From an uncultured Pelagibacteraceae bacterium (GTDB lineage Bacteria; Pseudomonadota; Alphaproteobacteria; Pelagibacterales; Pelagibacteraceae), in assembly GCA_902615435.1 (NCBI GenBank), contig CACMOZ010000007.1, forward strand, positions 1-60,033: DNA of 60,033 nucleotides. The letters are read 5' to 3'. Made by a program: the position numbers and the translations under genes. This document shows positions 18,820 to 26,751 of this stretch, piece by piece; position 1 is the stretch's first letter, and each line of letters starts with the position of its first letter. The notes beneath the pieces were generated by a model, which was not told where the DNA came from, searched no databases, and was given only the letters and a program-made list of their open reading frames with translations.

Positions 18820-20109
18820 ATGAAAGAAAAAATTTTTATTAATGCAAAAATTATAGATCCATCACAAAGCATGGATGAGAAAGGCTCTTTAATTTTAAAC
18901 GATAAAGGAAAAGTAAAAGCTATAGGAAAAAATGTAAAAAAAACTGACGCTAATAAAGATGCTGAGATAATTGATTTAAAAGGCAATATTTTAATTCCAG
19001 GGTTAGTAGATATGAAAGCTTTTGTAGGCGAGCCAGGATATGAATATAAGGAAAACTTTAGAACTCTTAGCCAAGCTGCTTTAGCTGGAGGGGTTACATC
19101 TATAGTTACCATGCCTAATACAAAACCTATTATCGATAACGTTTCGATGGTTGATTTCATTATTAGAAGAGGAAGAGACAAAGCCAATGTAAACCTTTTT
19201 CCTTGCGCTTCCATGACCAAACAATGCGAAGGTAAATTAATGACTGAGTTTGGTTTACTTTCTGGGAGAGGAATAATTGGCTTTAGCGATGTAAATAGAA
19301 CTATTCAAAATACAGAGCTAATGGCTAGAATAATGGATTATGCATCTGATATTGGTGTATTGATAATGCAACATGCGGAAGACTATGAACTCTCAAAAAA
19401 CACTTGTATCAACGATGGAGAGATAGCTACAAGGCTCGGACTACAAGGGGTATCAGCTCTAGCTGAAAAAATAATAATCGAAAGAGACTTAAGTTTGCTT
19501 GGTGATTATCCTTGTAGATATCATATCAATCAGATTTCATCTAAACAATCATTAGATGTAATTAGAAAAAATAAAAGTAACGGTAAAAAATTTAGCGTAG
19601 GTGTTTCAATAAATAATTTATCATTAAATGAAAATGATATTGGTGAATTTAAGACTTTTTTAAAATTATCTCCTCCCCTAAGGCTTGAAGACGATAGATT
19701 ATCACTTGTTCAAGGTATTAAAGATGGACTAATAGATGTAATTGTTTCAGATCATTTACCTGAAGATGAAGAAAGCAAAAGATTACCATTCTCACAGGCA
19801 GCTACCGGCGCTATTGGTGTAGAGACTCTTCTGCCCCTTTCTTTAGAAATGTATCATAATGAATCCCTTCCTTTGAATAAAATAATAGAAACCTTAACCA
19901 TTAACCCTGCTAAAATATTAAATATTAAAAAAGGGACTTTGGCAAAAGGATCAGACGGAGATATTTGTATATTTGATTTAGATGCTCCATGGAAAGTAGA
20001 TGCTGATAAACTAAAATCTAAATCGAAAAATACAGCTATAGAAAATAGAAATCTTCAAGGGAAGATTTTAATGACTTATCTTAACGGTCAACTAGTTTAC
20101 TCAAATTAA
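18820..20109 (+). CDS. pyrX: Dihydroorotase-like protein, probably non-catalytic PyrX (PyrC')
   Basis: 429 residues with the class I dihydroorotase fold, but key ligands are changed. The canonical D-x-H-x-H-x-R-x-PG is DMKAFVGEPG (64-73), so both zinc histidines are K66 and F68 and the substrate Arg is G70. The canonical TPHHL is SINNL. H185 (MQHAED), H235 and D311 (SDH) remain. In Pseudomonas a comparable PyrC' lacks the HxH and serves as a structural partner of PyrB; direct adjacency to pyrB suggests the same here. A separate active dihydroorotase is then expected elsewhere in the genome. Its stop overlaps plsY by 1 nt. Confidence 0.85.
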   Translation: MKEKIFINAKIIDPSQSMDEKGSLILNDKGKVKAIGKNVKKTDANKDAEIIDLKGNILIPGLVDMKAFVGEPGYEYKENFRTLSQAALAGGVTSIVTMPNTKPIIDNVSMVDFIIRRGRDKANVNLFPCASMTKQCEGKLMTEFGLLSGRGIIGFSDVNRTIQNTELMARIMDYASDIGVLIMQHAEDYELSKNTCINDGEIATRLGLQGVSALAEKIIIERDLSLLGDYPCRYHINQISSKQSLDVIRKNKSNGKKFSVGVSINNLSLNENDIGEFKTFLKLSPPLRLEDDRLSLVQGIKDGLIDVIVSDHLPEDEESKRLPFSQAATGAIGVETLLPLSLEMYHNESLPLNKIIETLTINPAKILNIKKGTLAKGSDGDICIFDLDAPWKVDADKLKSKSKNTAIENRNLQGKILMTYLNGQLVYSN

Positions 20110-20687
20110 TGGATATAAATTTAATTATTGTTGCAGTGTATTCTTATTTATTAGGATCTATTCCTTTTGGATTAGTTTTAACAAAAATATTTTTAAAAAA
20201 AGATATAAGAGAAATTGGATCAGGAAATATTGGAACCACGAACGTTTTAAGAACTGGAAAAAAATCTCTTGCAATTGCTACCCTCATACTTGATTTATTA
20301 AAAGGATATTTTTCTATAGTTCTTACATTTATTTATTTTGAAAATCTAATTTCATACTCTGCCTTGATTTGTTTTATCGGCCATATTTTTCCTGTTTGGT
20401 TAAAATTTAAAGGCGGTAAAGGAGTTGCAACTTATCTAGGAGTTGTGCTAGCACTTTCATATAAATTTTTTCTAATTTTTGGAATTACTTGGCTTGTTTT
20501 GTCTTTTTTATTTAGATACGCGTCGTTATCTTCGATCATTTCATCTTTGATTGTTTTTGTTTACTCATATTTTTTTATAAATAATTTTTCATTAATACTT
20601 TTTATTTTTTTTGTAATTATCATTTACACACATCGGGAAAATATAGTTCGATTAAAAAATTCTGAAGAAAGTAAAATTAAGTTATAA
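20109..20687 (+). CDS. plsY: Acyl-phosphate:glycerol-3-phosphate acyltransferase PlsY
   Basis: Integral membrane enzyme that starts phospholipid synthesis from acyl-phosphate. 192 residues, about five helices. The three conserved loops are visible: YLLGSIPFGLVLTK (motif 1 region), GSGNIGTTNVLRTGKK (motif 2), and HIFPVWLKFKGGKGVATYLGV (motif 3, glycine-rich phosphate loop). The start overlaps the pyrX stop (TAATG). In many relatives dprA lies between plsY and topA; here there is only 68 bp. Confidence 0.95.
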   Translation: MDINLIIVAVYSYLLGSIPFGLVLTKIFLKKDIREIGSGNIGTTNVLRTGKKSLAIATLILDLLKGYFSIVLTFIYFENLISYSALICFIGHIFPVWLKFKGGKGVATYLGVVLALSYKFFLIFGITWLVLSFLFRYASLSSIISSLIVFVYSYFFINNFSLILFIFFVIIIYTHRENIVRLKNSEESKIKL

Positions 20688-20719
20688 GTGTTGTCTTTTC
20701 TAGTTTTTAAATAATAAAT

Positions 20720-20748
20720 TTGACAAATTCGTTTAATTTTGAAAATAA
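20720..20748 (+). promoter_or_regulatory. Candidate promoter of topA
   Basis: A perfect -35 hexamer TTGACA lies at 20720-20725. Seventeen bases later AAATAA (20743-20748) could act as a weak -10. A start about 7 nt further would fall on or beside the topA ATG at 20756, giving a leaderless or near-leaderless mRNA. The -10 is poor, so this is moderate evidence only. Confidence 0.45.
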
Positions 20749-20754
20749 ACGAAT
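20727..20754. repeat. Perfect 9-bp inverted repeat in front of topA
   Basis: ATTCGTTTA (20727-20735) and TAAACGAAT (20746-20754) are exact reverse complements with a 10-nt centre (TTTT and AAAA within the centre extend the symmetry with one bulged A). The repeat ends one base before the topA ATG and covers the promoter spacer and -10. It could be an operator, a cruciform sensitive to supercoiling, or an mRNA hairpin if transcription starts further upstream. Confidence 0.6.
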
Positions 20755-20755
20755 A

Positions 20756-23323
20756 ATGAACTTAGTAATTGTTGAAAGTCCAGCGAAAGCGAAAACAATA
20801 AATAAATATTTAGGTAAAGATTATTTAGTTTTAGCTAGCTATGGACATATAAGAGATCTTCCCTCAAAAAACGGATCTGTAGATCCTGAAAATAAATTTC
20901 AAATGGAATGGGAAATAGACGCTTTTTCAAAAAAATATTTAAAAGAAATTACAAATGCTGCTGAAGACTCTGATAAAATTATTTTAGCTACGGACCCTGA
21001 TCGTGAAGGTGAAGCTATTGCATGGCATGTTAAAGAGGTCTTAGATAAAAAAAAATTATTAAAAGATAAGCATCTTGAACGAGTTGTTTTTAATGAGATT
21101 ACGAAGAAAGCAATTCTTGATGCTATCAAAAATCCAAGAGAAATTCATTTACCTTTAGTTGAAGCTTATCTAGCGCGAAGAGCTTTGGATTATCTTGTGG
21201 GATTTAATATTTCACCAATTCTTTGGACAAAATTACCTGGTTCAAAATCAGCGGGGAGAGTTCAATCAGTAGCCTTAAAACTTATTACTGAAAGAGAAAA
21301 AGAAATAGAATTATTTAAACCAGAAGAATACTGGACACTTACATCAGACTTTACGAACAAAGATAATAAAAATATTTTTTCAAAATTAAGTTTATTTAAT
21401 GGAGATAAAATAGAAAAATTTTCTTTCAAAAATAAAGAAGGAGTACAAAAAGCGGTTGATATAATCAATAAAACAAAATTTAAAATTGCCGATGTGAATA
21501 CAAAGGTATTTAGACGAAACCCTCTAGCTCCTTTTACAACATCAACTTTACAACAAACTGCTTCAGGGCGATTTGGTTTTGGGGCTTCCAGAACAATGCA
21601 GATTGCACAACGACTTTATCAAGGAGTAGATATCGAGGGAGAAACCACTGGATTAATTACTTATATGAGAACCGATGGAACTAATATTTCAAAAGAAGCA
21701 ATTGATGACTTTAGAAAATTTATTACAAATGATTACGGTGATAAATATTTACCAGAGGCTCCGAATAGTTATACGGGTAAGAAAGCAAAGAATGCTCAGG
21801 AAGCTCATGAAGCAATTAGACCAACTAACATAAGCAGGAAACCTTCTGATATTAAAAAATATGTAAATGCAGATCAATTTAAACTCTATGAATTAATTTG
21901 GAGTAGAGCTTTGTCATCTCAAATGACTCCAGCAGAGTTTGATAGAAATACCATAATTATTTCTTCAAATGATAATAAGATCAACTTTAGAGCTAGCGGC
22001 TCAGTCGTAAAATTTGATGGATTTCTTAAAGTGTATCAAGTTCAAGAAACTGATGAGGATGCAAAGAATATTTTACCTGAAGTCAAAGTCGGAGAAGAAA
22101 TTAATATACTTAAGCTTAATGATGAACAACACTTTACAGATCCACCACCAAGATACTCTGAAGCTAGTTTAGTGAAAAAGATGGAGGAATTAGGCATAGG
22201 GAGACCCTCCACTTATGCTAGCATTATCTCAGTATTATCAACGAGAAATTATGTCGAATTAGTTAATAAAAGGTTTAATCCAACTGACAGAGGTAAGCTG
22301 ATTTCAGCTTTTTTAGAGAAATTGTTCTCTAAATACGTGGATTATAATTTTACTGCAGACTTAGAAAATCAGCTCGATGAAATCACAAGTGGTAAAATTG
22401 AATGGGTTCAAGTTTTGGATAATTTTTGGAAAGATTTTTATGAAAATGTTGGAAAAGTTAAAGAAAAGAGAACTAGAGAAGTATTAGACTTATTAAATGA
22501 AAGTTTAGGAGCTTTAATTTTTGATAGAGATGATAAAGACGCTATAGATCGAAAATGCAAGTTATGTTCCAATGGAGAGCTAAGTCTCAAGAATAGTTTT
22601 AGAGGTGGAGCTTTTATAGGATGTTCAAATTATCCAGATTGCAAATTTACTAGACCTTTATCTAAAGCTAAAGCTGCAGCTCAGTATAACCTAGCAGAAC
22701 CTAAGTTACTGGGTCAAAACGAAAAAGGTAAAGATATATATTTAAAGAATGGTAGATTTGGCCCCTACTTGCAGTATGAAAAAGAAAATGAAGAATTAGA
22801 AACAAAAAAGAAAAAAGGTAGAAAGAAAAAAAATGAGAATGAACATCTCAAAAATGTTTCTATTCCAAAAGGTATTGATGTTGACAGTGTTGATTTAAAC
22901 AAAGCGAAATATTTATGCTCTCTCCCAAAAGTATTAGGGCAACATCCAGATAATGGGCAAGACATAACTTTAAACTCTGGAAGATTTGGTCCATATCTAA
23001 AATGCGAAAATAAATCTGCAAGACTAGAAAATGTTGAAGATCTATTTTCTATTGGAATTAATCGAGCAATAACATTAATAGCTGAAGCTAAGCCTGGAAG
23101 AATTTCCTCTTCACTAATTAAAGATCTTGGAGAACATCCTGAAGATAAAAAGCCTGTTCGAATTATGAAAGGACAATATGGTCCTTATATTAAGTACAAG
23201 TCTCTGAATGCAACTATACCTGAAGAAAAAGATCCAAATGAACTTACTATGGATGAAGCTCTTATATTAATTGAAAAAAGAAAAGAATACGATAAAACTA
23301 AAAAAAAAGGTAAAAGAAAATGA
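20756..23323 (+). CDS. topA: DNA topoisomerase I (type IA)
   Basis: Relaxes negative supercoils. 855 residues from the ATG at 20756. I rejected the TTG at 20720 because it is part of a TTGACA box and the family starts at MxLVIVESPAKAKTI. TOPRIM domain with E6-region VESPAKAK and TDPDREGE (about 79-86); active-site tyrosine Y303 in LITYMRTDG. One C4 zinc element follows at roughly 590-625 (CKLC, then CSNYPDC). Three C-terminal topo repeats end it, each carrying a GRFGPYLxxE or GQYGPYIKYK core. A Lys-rich linker separates the first two repeats. The stop overlaps the next gene as ATGA. Confidence 0.97.
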   Translation: MNLVIVESPAKAKTINKYLGKDYLVLASYGHIRDLPSKNGSVDPENKFQMEWEIDAFSKKYLKEITNAAEDSDKIILATDPDREGEAIAWHVKEVLDKKKLLKDKHLERVVFNEITKKAILDAIKNPREIHLPLVEAYLARRALDYLVGFNISPILWTKLPGSKSAGRVQSVALKLITEREKEIELFKPEEYWTLTSDFTNKDNKNIFSKLSLFNGDKIEKFSFKNKEGVQKAVDIINKTKFKIADVNTKVFRRNPLAPFTTSTLQQTASGRFGFGASRTMQIAQRLYQGVDIEGETTGLITYMRTDGTNISKEAIDDFRKFITNDYGDKYLPEAPNSYTGKKAKNAQEAHEAIRPTNISRKPSDIKKYVNADQFKLYELIWSRALSSQMTPAEFDRNTIIISSNDNKINFRASGSVVKFDGFLKVYQVQETDEDAKNILPEVKVGEEINILKLNDEQHFTDPPPRYSEASLVKKMEELGIGRPSTYASIISVLSTRNYVELVNKRFNPTDRGKLISAFLEKLFSKYVDYNFTADLENQLDEITSGKIEWVQVLDNFWKDFYENVGKVKEKRTREVLDLLNESLGALIFDRDDKDAIDRKCKLCSNGELSLKNSFRGGAFIGCSNYPDCKFTRPLSKAKAAAQYNLAEPKLLGQNEKGKDIYLKNGRFGPYLQYEKENEELETKKKKGRKKKNENEHLKNVSIPKGIDVDSVDLNKAKYLCSLPKVLGQHPDNGQDITLNSGRFGPYLKCENKSARLENVEDLFSIGINRAITLIAEAKPGRISSSLIKDLGEHPEDKKPVRIMKGQYGPYIKYKSLNATIPEEKDPNELTMDEALILIEKRKEYDKTKKKGKRK

Positions 23324-23784
23324 GTGATATTGAAAACAATATTAAAAATTTAAATATAAAACTACCTGAACCAAAAGCACCAGTAGGAGCTTATGTTGCT
23401 ACTAAGATTGTTGGAAAACTATTATACATATCTGGTCAAGTATCTATTGATGAAAATGCAAAACTTATAACAGGTAAGATTGGAAAAGATTTAGATTTAG
23501 AGAAAGGTTATAAAGCAGCTGAAAGATGTGGTTTAAGTATTGTCGCGCATGTTAAAAATGCTTGTGAAGGAGATTTTGATAAAGTTAAATCTTGTGTCAA
23601 ATTAACAGGTTATGTTAATTCAACGGATGATTTTAAAGATCAACCAAAGATTATAAACGGGGCTTCAGATATTATAGCAAAGATTTTTGATAAAAAAGGT
23701 GAACACACACGGGCTGCTGTAAGTGCGAATAGCTTGCCCTTAGGAGTTGCGGTCGAAGTTGATGCTATCTTTGAACTTAATTAG
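23320..23784 (+). CDS. RidA/YjgF/UK114 family protein
   Basis: 154-residue Rid-family protein. Reads APVGAYVATKIVGKLLYISGQVSID near the N-terminus and ends with HTRAAVSANSLPLGVAVEVDAIFE, the family's active-site strand with the substrate-carboxylate Arg in TRAAV. RidA enzymes hydrolyse reactive enamine/imine intermediates from PLP enzymes, but this longer subfamily (about 150 residues) is less well characterised, so activity is uncertain. Starts in an ATGA overlap with topA; 3' end overlaps ugd by 8 bp on the other strand. Confidence 0.88.
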   Translation: MSDIENNIKNLNIKLPEPKAPVGAYVATKIVGKLLYISGQVSIDENAKLITGKIGKDLDLEKGYKAAERCGLSIVAHVKNACEGDFDKVKSCVKLTGYVNSTDDFKDQPKIINGASDIIAKIFDKKGEHTRAAVSANSLPLGVAVEVDAIFELN

Positions 23785-25081
23785 TATTAGGTCTTCCAAT
23801 TGAGTAGTATTTAATCTTATTTTTTTTCATTTCTTCAGCAGAATAAAGATTTCTTAGGTCGTAAACTTTAAATTTATTATTTTTAACGATCTTTTTGAAA
23901 TCTATTGATTTGAATTCATCCCATTCAGTAAGTAAAATTACTAGATCTGCACCATTACAATTAGATTTTATATTGTTTCTGTAATTGCAGTTTTTGATTT
24001 TTCTAAATTCCTTTTTTTCTCCTGAGGGATCATAATAATTAACTTTTGCCCCTTTTTTGCATAAATAAGGTATCATTTTAAGGCTAGTAGAATCCCTCAT
24101 ATCGTCAGTGTTTGGTTTAAATGTAACACCTAAAAAAGAAATTTTTTTATTTCTTATATTCGAACCTAAAATTTTATGAATTCTTTGAGTTAGTAGACCA
24201 ACTCTTTCTTGATTAGATTTAATTACTGATTTAACAACTGATAGGTTTATTTTATATTTCTCTGCGGCTGATACAAGACCTTTGGTGTCTTTTGGAAAGC
24301 ATGAACCACCATAAGCTGGACCAGCACGCAAAAATCTGCCGCCTATTCTACTATCAGAGCCCATACCCAACGAGATATCTTCTACTTCTACTCCAGATTT
24401 TTCACACAAGTTAGCAAGTTCATTAATAAAAGTAATTTTGGTAGCAAGAAAAGCATTTGATGCATATTTTATTAATTCAGCTCCTCTTCTTGAAGTAGTA
24501 AAAAATTTTGCACCTTTATTAATTAAGGGTGCATAAAGTTTTCTCATAATATTAAAGGATTTTTTTTCGTTAGATCCTATTACGATCCTATCAGGATATC
24601 TAAAATCCCGTATTGCCTCGCCTTCGCGTAAAAATTCAGGATTTGAAATTATTGTGAAAAATTTTTTCCTTTTTTTTAAAATTTTTTCAATTTCATCACC
24701 TGTTCCTACTGGTACAGTAGACTTAGTTACAATTATCTTTTTTTTTTTTGAATATTTCAATATTTCTTTTGCGCATTTATAAACAAAAGATAAATCAACT
24801 TTAATTGATCCTTTTTTTGTAGGAGTTCCCACACATATAAATATTATATCTGATATACTTATAGCTTTATCAATATCTGTTGTGAATGAGAGACGTTTAG
24901 CTATAAAATTTTTTTTAATTAATTCATCTAATCCTGGTTCATAGATTGGAGAAATTCCAGAGTTAAGTTTATCTATTTTGTTTGTATCTTTATCAACACA
25001 GATAACTTGATTTCCTATATCTGCAAAGCAAACACCGCTTACTAATCCAACGTAACCAGTTCCTATCATACATAGTTTCAT
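23777..25081 (-). CDS. ugd: UDP-glucose 6-dehydrogenase
   Basis: Oxidises UDP-glucose to UDP-glucuronate with NAD+, for surface polysaccharide. 434 residues. Rossmann start MKLCMIGTGYVGLVSGVCFA, FICVGTPT, KSTVPVGTG, EFLREGEAI and the catalytic cysteine C261 in GGSCFPKDTKG are all intact; the C-terminal UDP-binding domain reads FLGVTFKPNTDDMRDS. Starts directly after galU (25082), which supplies UDP-glucose, so the pair forms a two-gene pathway operon. Confidence 0.96.
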   Translation of the reverse strand: MKLCMIGTGYVGLVSGVCFADIGNQVICVDKDTNKIDKLNSGISPIYEPGLDELIKKNFIAKRLSFTTDIDKAISISDIIFICVGTPTKKGSIKVDLSFVYKCAKEILKYSKKKKIIVTKSTVPVGTGDEIEKILKKRKKFFTIISNPEFLREGEAIRDFRYPDRIVIGSNEKKSFNIMRKLYAPLINKGAKFFTTSRRGAELIKYASNAFLATKITFINELANLCEKSGVEVEDISLGMGSDSRIGGRFLRAGPAYGGSCFPKDTKGLVSAAEKYKINLSVVKSVIKSNQERVGLLTQRIHKILGSNIRNKKISFLGVTFKPNTDDMRDSTSLKMIPYLCKKGAKVNYYDPSGEKKEFRKIKNCNYRNNIKSNCNGADLVILLTEWDEFKSIDFKKIVKNNKFKVYDLRNLYSAEEMKKNKIKYYSIGRPNTN

Positions 25082-25897
25082 TTATTTTCCTTTAGATATT
25101 TGTATTCCTGAATTAATATACCCACTCAAAGTTCCACAATCTAAATATTTACCTTTAAAAATATTTCCGTAAAATTTATTTTCTTTCTTAATTAAACTTC
25201 TAATTGCGTCAGTAATATGTATCTCTCCTCCTTGGCCAGGTTTTAATTTCTTTATTTCAGTAAAGATTTTTGTTGGTAGTATGTATCTACCAATAATTGC
25301 GAAATTTGATGGCGCTTTTTTGATGCTAGGTTTCTCTACAACATCTTTAATTTGAAAATGTCTTTTTTTTTTATTTTTAATTGATAAAATTCCCCATCTT
25401 GATAAAGATTTTCTTTCTACTTTTTTTGTGGCAATTATAGATCCATTAGTTTTTTTATGTAATCGTATCATTTCTTTAGAACAATTATTTTTAATTATTA
25501 AGTCATCAGGTAAAAGCATTAAAAAGTATCTGCTTTTTATATATTTTTGGCATTTTAAAACTGCATCACCTGTGCCTTTTGGTTTATTCTGATAAACAAA
25601 TTTTATCATTTTTTGATATTTTTTTATTTTTTTAAATTCTTCAATAAGTCTTTTATCTTTTTTCTTTTTAATTATTTTTTTATAAAAATTATCGTTAAAA
25701 AAATATTTTTTTATCAATAGTTTTTTTTTTGAAATTATGAAAATGAATTCCTTTACACCAGCATCAATACATTCTTCTAATATATATTGTAAATTTGGTT
25801 TACCATTAATGGGCATTAACTCTTTTGGCATTACGCTTGTTAGAGGAAGCATTCTAGTTCCTAAACCTGCTAATGGAATAATGGCTTGTTTTATCAT
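25082..25897 (-). CDS. galU: UTP-glucose-1-phosphate uridylyltransferase
   Basis: Makes UDP-glucose from UTP and glucose-1-phosphate. 271 residues, slightly shorter than the common 290-300. The nucleotide-binding start reads IIPLAGLGTRMLPLTSVMPK, then ELMPINGKPNLQYILEE, and the UDP/Glc sites include QNKPKGTGDAVL, LLPDDL and FAIIGRYIL. Unusually lysine-rich in the 55-100 segment. It is followed without a gap by ugd. It diverges from panC across only 38 bp. Confidence 0.95.
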   Translation of the reverse strand: MIKQAIIPLAGLGTRMLPLTSVMPKELMPINGKPNLQYILEECIDAGVKEFIFIISKKKLLIKKYFFNDNFYKKIIKKKKDKRLIEEFKKIKKYQKMIKFVYQNKPKGTGDAVLKCQKYIKSRYFLMLLPDDLIIKNNCSKEMIRLHKKTNGSIIATKKVERKSLSRWGILSIKNKKKRHFQIKDVVEKPSIKKAPSNFAIIGRYILPTKIFTEIKKLKPGQGGEIHITDAIRSLIKKENKFYGNIFKGKYLDCGTLSGYINSGIQISKGK

Positions 25898-25906
25898 ATG
25901 ATTCTT

Positions 25907-25920
25907 ATAATAGTTATTAT
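25907..25920. repeat. AT-rich palindrome in the galU-panC divergent gap
   Basis: ATAATA-GT-TATTAT spans 25907-25920. It includes TATAAT (25906-25911) on the plus strand and GATAAT (25916-25921) on the minus strand, so it may hold overlapping -10 boxes for panC and galU. I found no good -35 hexamers at the right distance, so the reading is tentative. Nothing else is visible in the 38-bp gap. Confidence 0.35.
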
Positions 25921-25935
25921 CATTGGTTTATAGAA

Positions 25936-26751
25936 ATGAAAATATTTAAAGATAAACATACCCTTCAAAAGGAGATTTTAAAAACTAAAGGAACGTCTTT
26001 TGTGCCTACAATGGGTGGATTACATAAAGGACATATCTCATTAATCAAACAATCTAAAAGATTTAAGTTTAAAACTTTAGTCTCTATTTTTGTGAATCCT
26101 AAACAATTCAATAAAAAAAGTGATTTTAGATCTTATCCTAGAAATATAAAAATGGATATAAAGCTACTTAAGAAATTGAAGATTGATTATTTATATATTC
26201 CAACATTTAAAGACATATATGGGTTTAGGCCTAAGAACAAAATTTTCTTAGATAAATCTTCAAAAAAATTATGTGGTAAATTTAGAAAAGGTCATTTTGA
26301 AGGTGTTTTAAACGTAGTTAACAGATTTATAGAAATAATTAAACCAAGATATATCTTTTTAGGGAAAAAAGATTATCAGCAACTATTCCTAATTAAAAAA
26401 CACATCAAAAAAAGAAAGATTAAATCTAAAATAATTGAATGCAAAACTATAAGAGAAAATAATGGTATAGCTTGCTCTTCAAGAAATTTAAATCTTAGTA
26501 AAAGTCAAATGAAAATTGCATCTAATATTTTTCATTATCTCAGGAACTTGAAAAAAAAATTAAAAAAAAATTATAGTTTATTTAAGATAAATAAAATTAG
26601 AGAAGATTTAATAAAACTAGGTGCAAATAAAATAGACTATTTAGAAAACTATAATACAAAAAGTTTTAAAAAAATAAAAAAACCAAACAAAAAATATAAT
26701 TTGTTCTTTGCATACTACATTAAAAAAGTAAGGTTAATTGATAATATTTAA
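25936..26751 (+). CDS. panC: Pantoate--beta-alanine ligase (pantothenate synthetase)
   Basis: Ligates pantoate and beta-alanine via pantoyl-adenylate. 271 residues. HIGH-like PTMGGLHKGH at 24-33, FVNPKQF at 52-58, GKKDYQQ at 143-149 and the KMSKS-equivalent SSRN at 181-184 are retained. The protein is strongly lysine-rich and diverged at the C-terminal domain compared with typical PanC, though the catalytic parts are intact. No panB or panE is nearby. Its TAA stop shares the TTAA at 26748-26751 with the convergent mgtE stop. Confidence 0.92.
   Translation: MKIFKDKHTLQKEILKTKGTSFVPTMGGLHKGHISLIKQSKRFKFKTLVSIFVNPKQFNKKSDFRSYPRNIKMDIKLLKKLKIDYLYIPTFKDIYGFRPKNKIFLDKSSKKLCGKFRKGHFEGVLNVVNRFIEIIKPRYIFLGKKDYQQLFLIKKHIKKRKIKSKIIECKTIRENNGIACSSRNLNLSKSQMKIASNIFHYLRNLKKKLKKNYSLFKINKIREDLIKLGANKIDYLENYNTKSFKKIKKPNKKYNLFFAYYIKKVRLIDNI

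Noticed and set aside
18630-19220. 196-codon minus-strand open frame across pyrB and pyrX
   Set aside because: Spans the junction of two convincing genes on the other strand; composition is that of a reversed reading frame.
20720-20755. Upstream TTG start for topA giving 12 more residues
   Set aside because: The TTG is part of a perfect TTGACA box, and the family N-terminus starts at the ATG at 20756.
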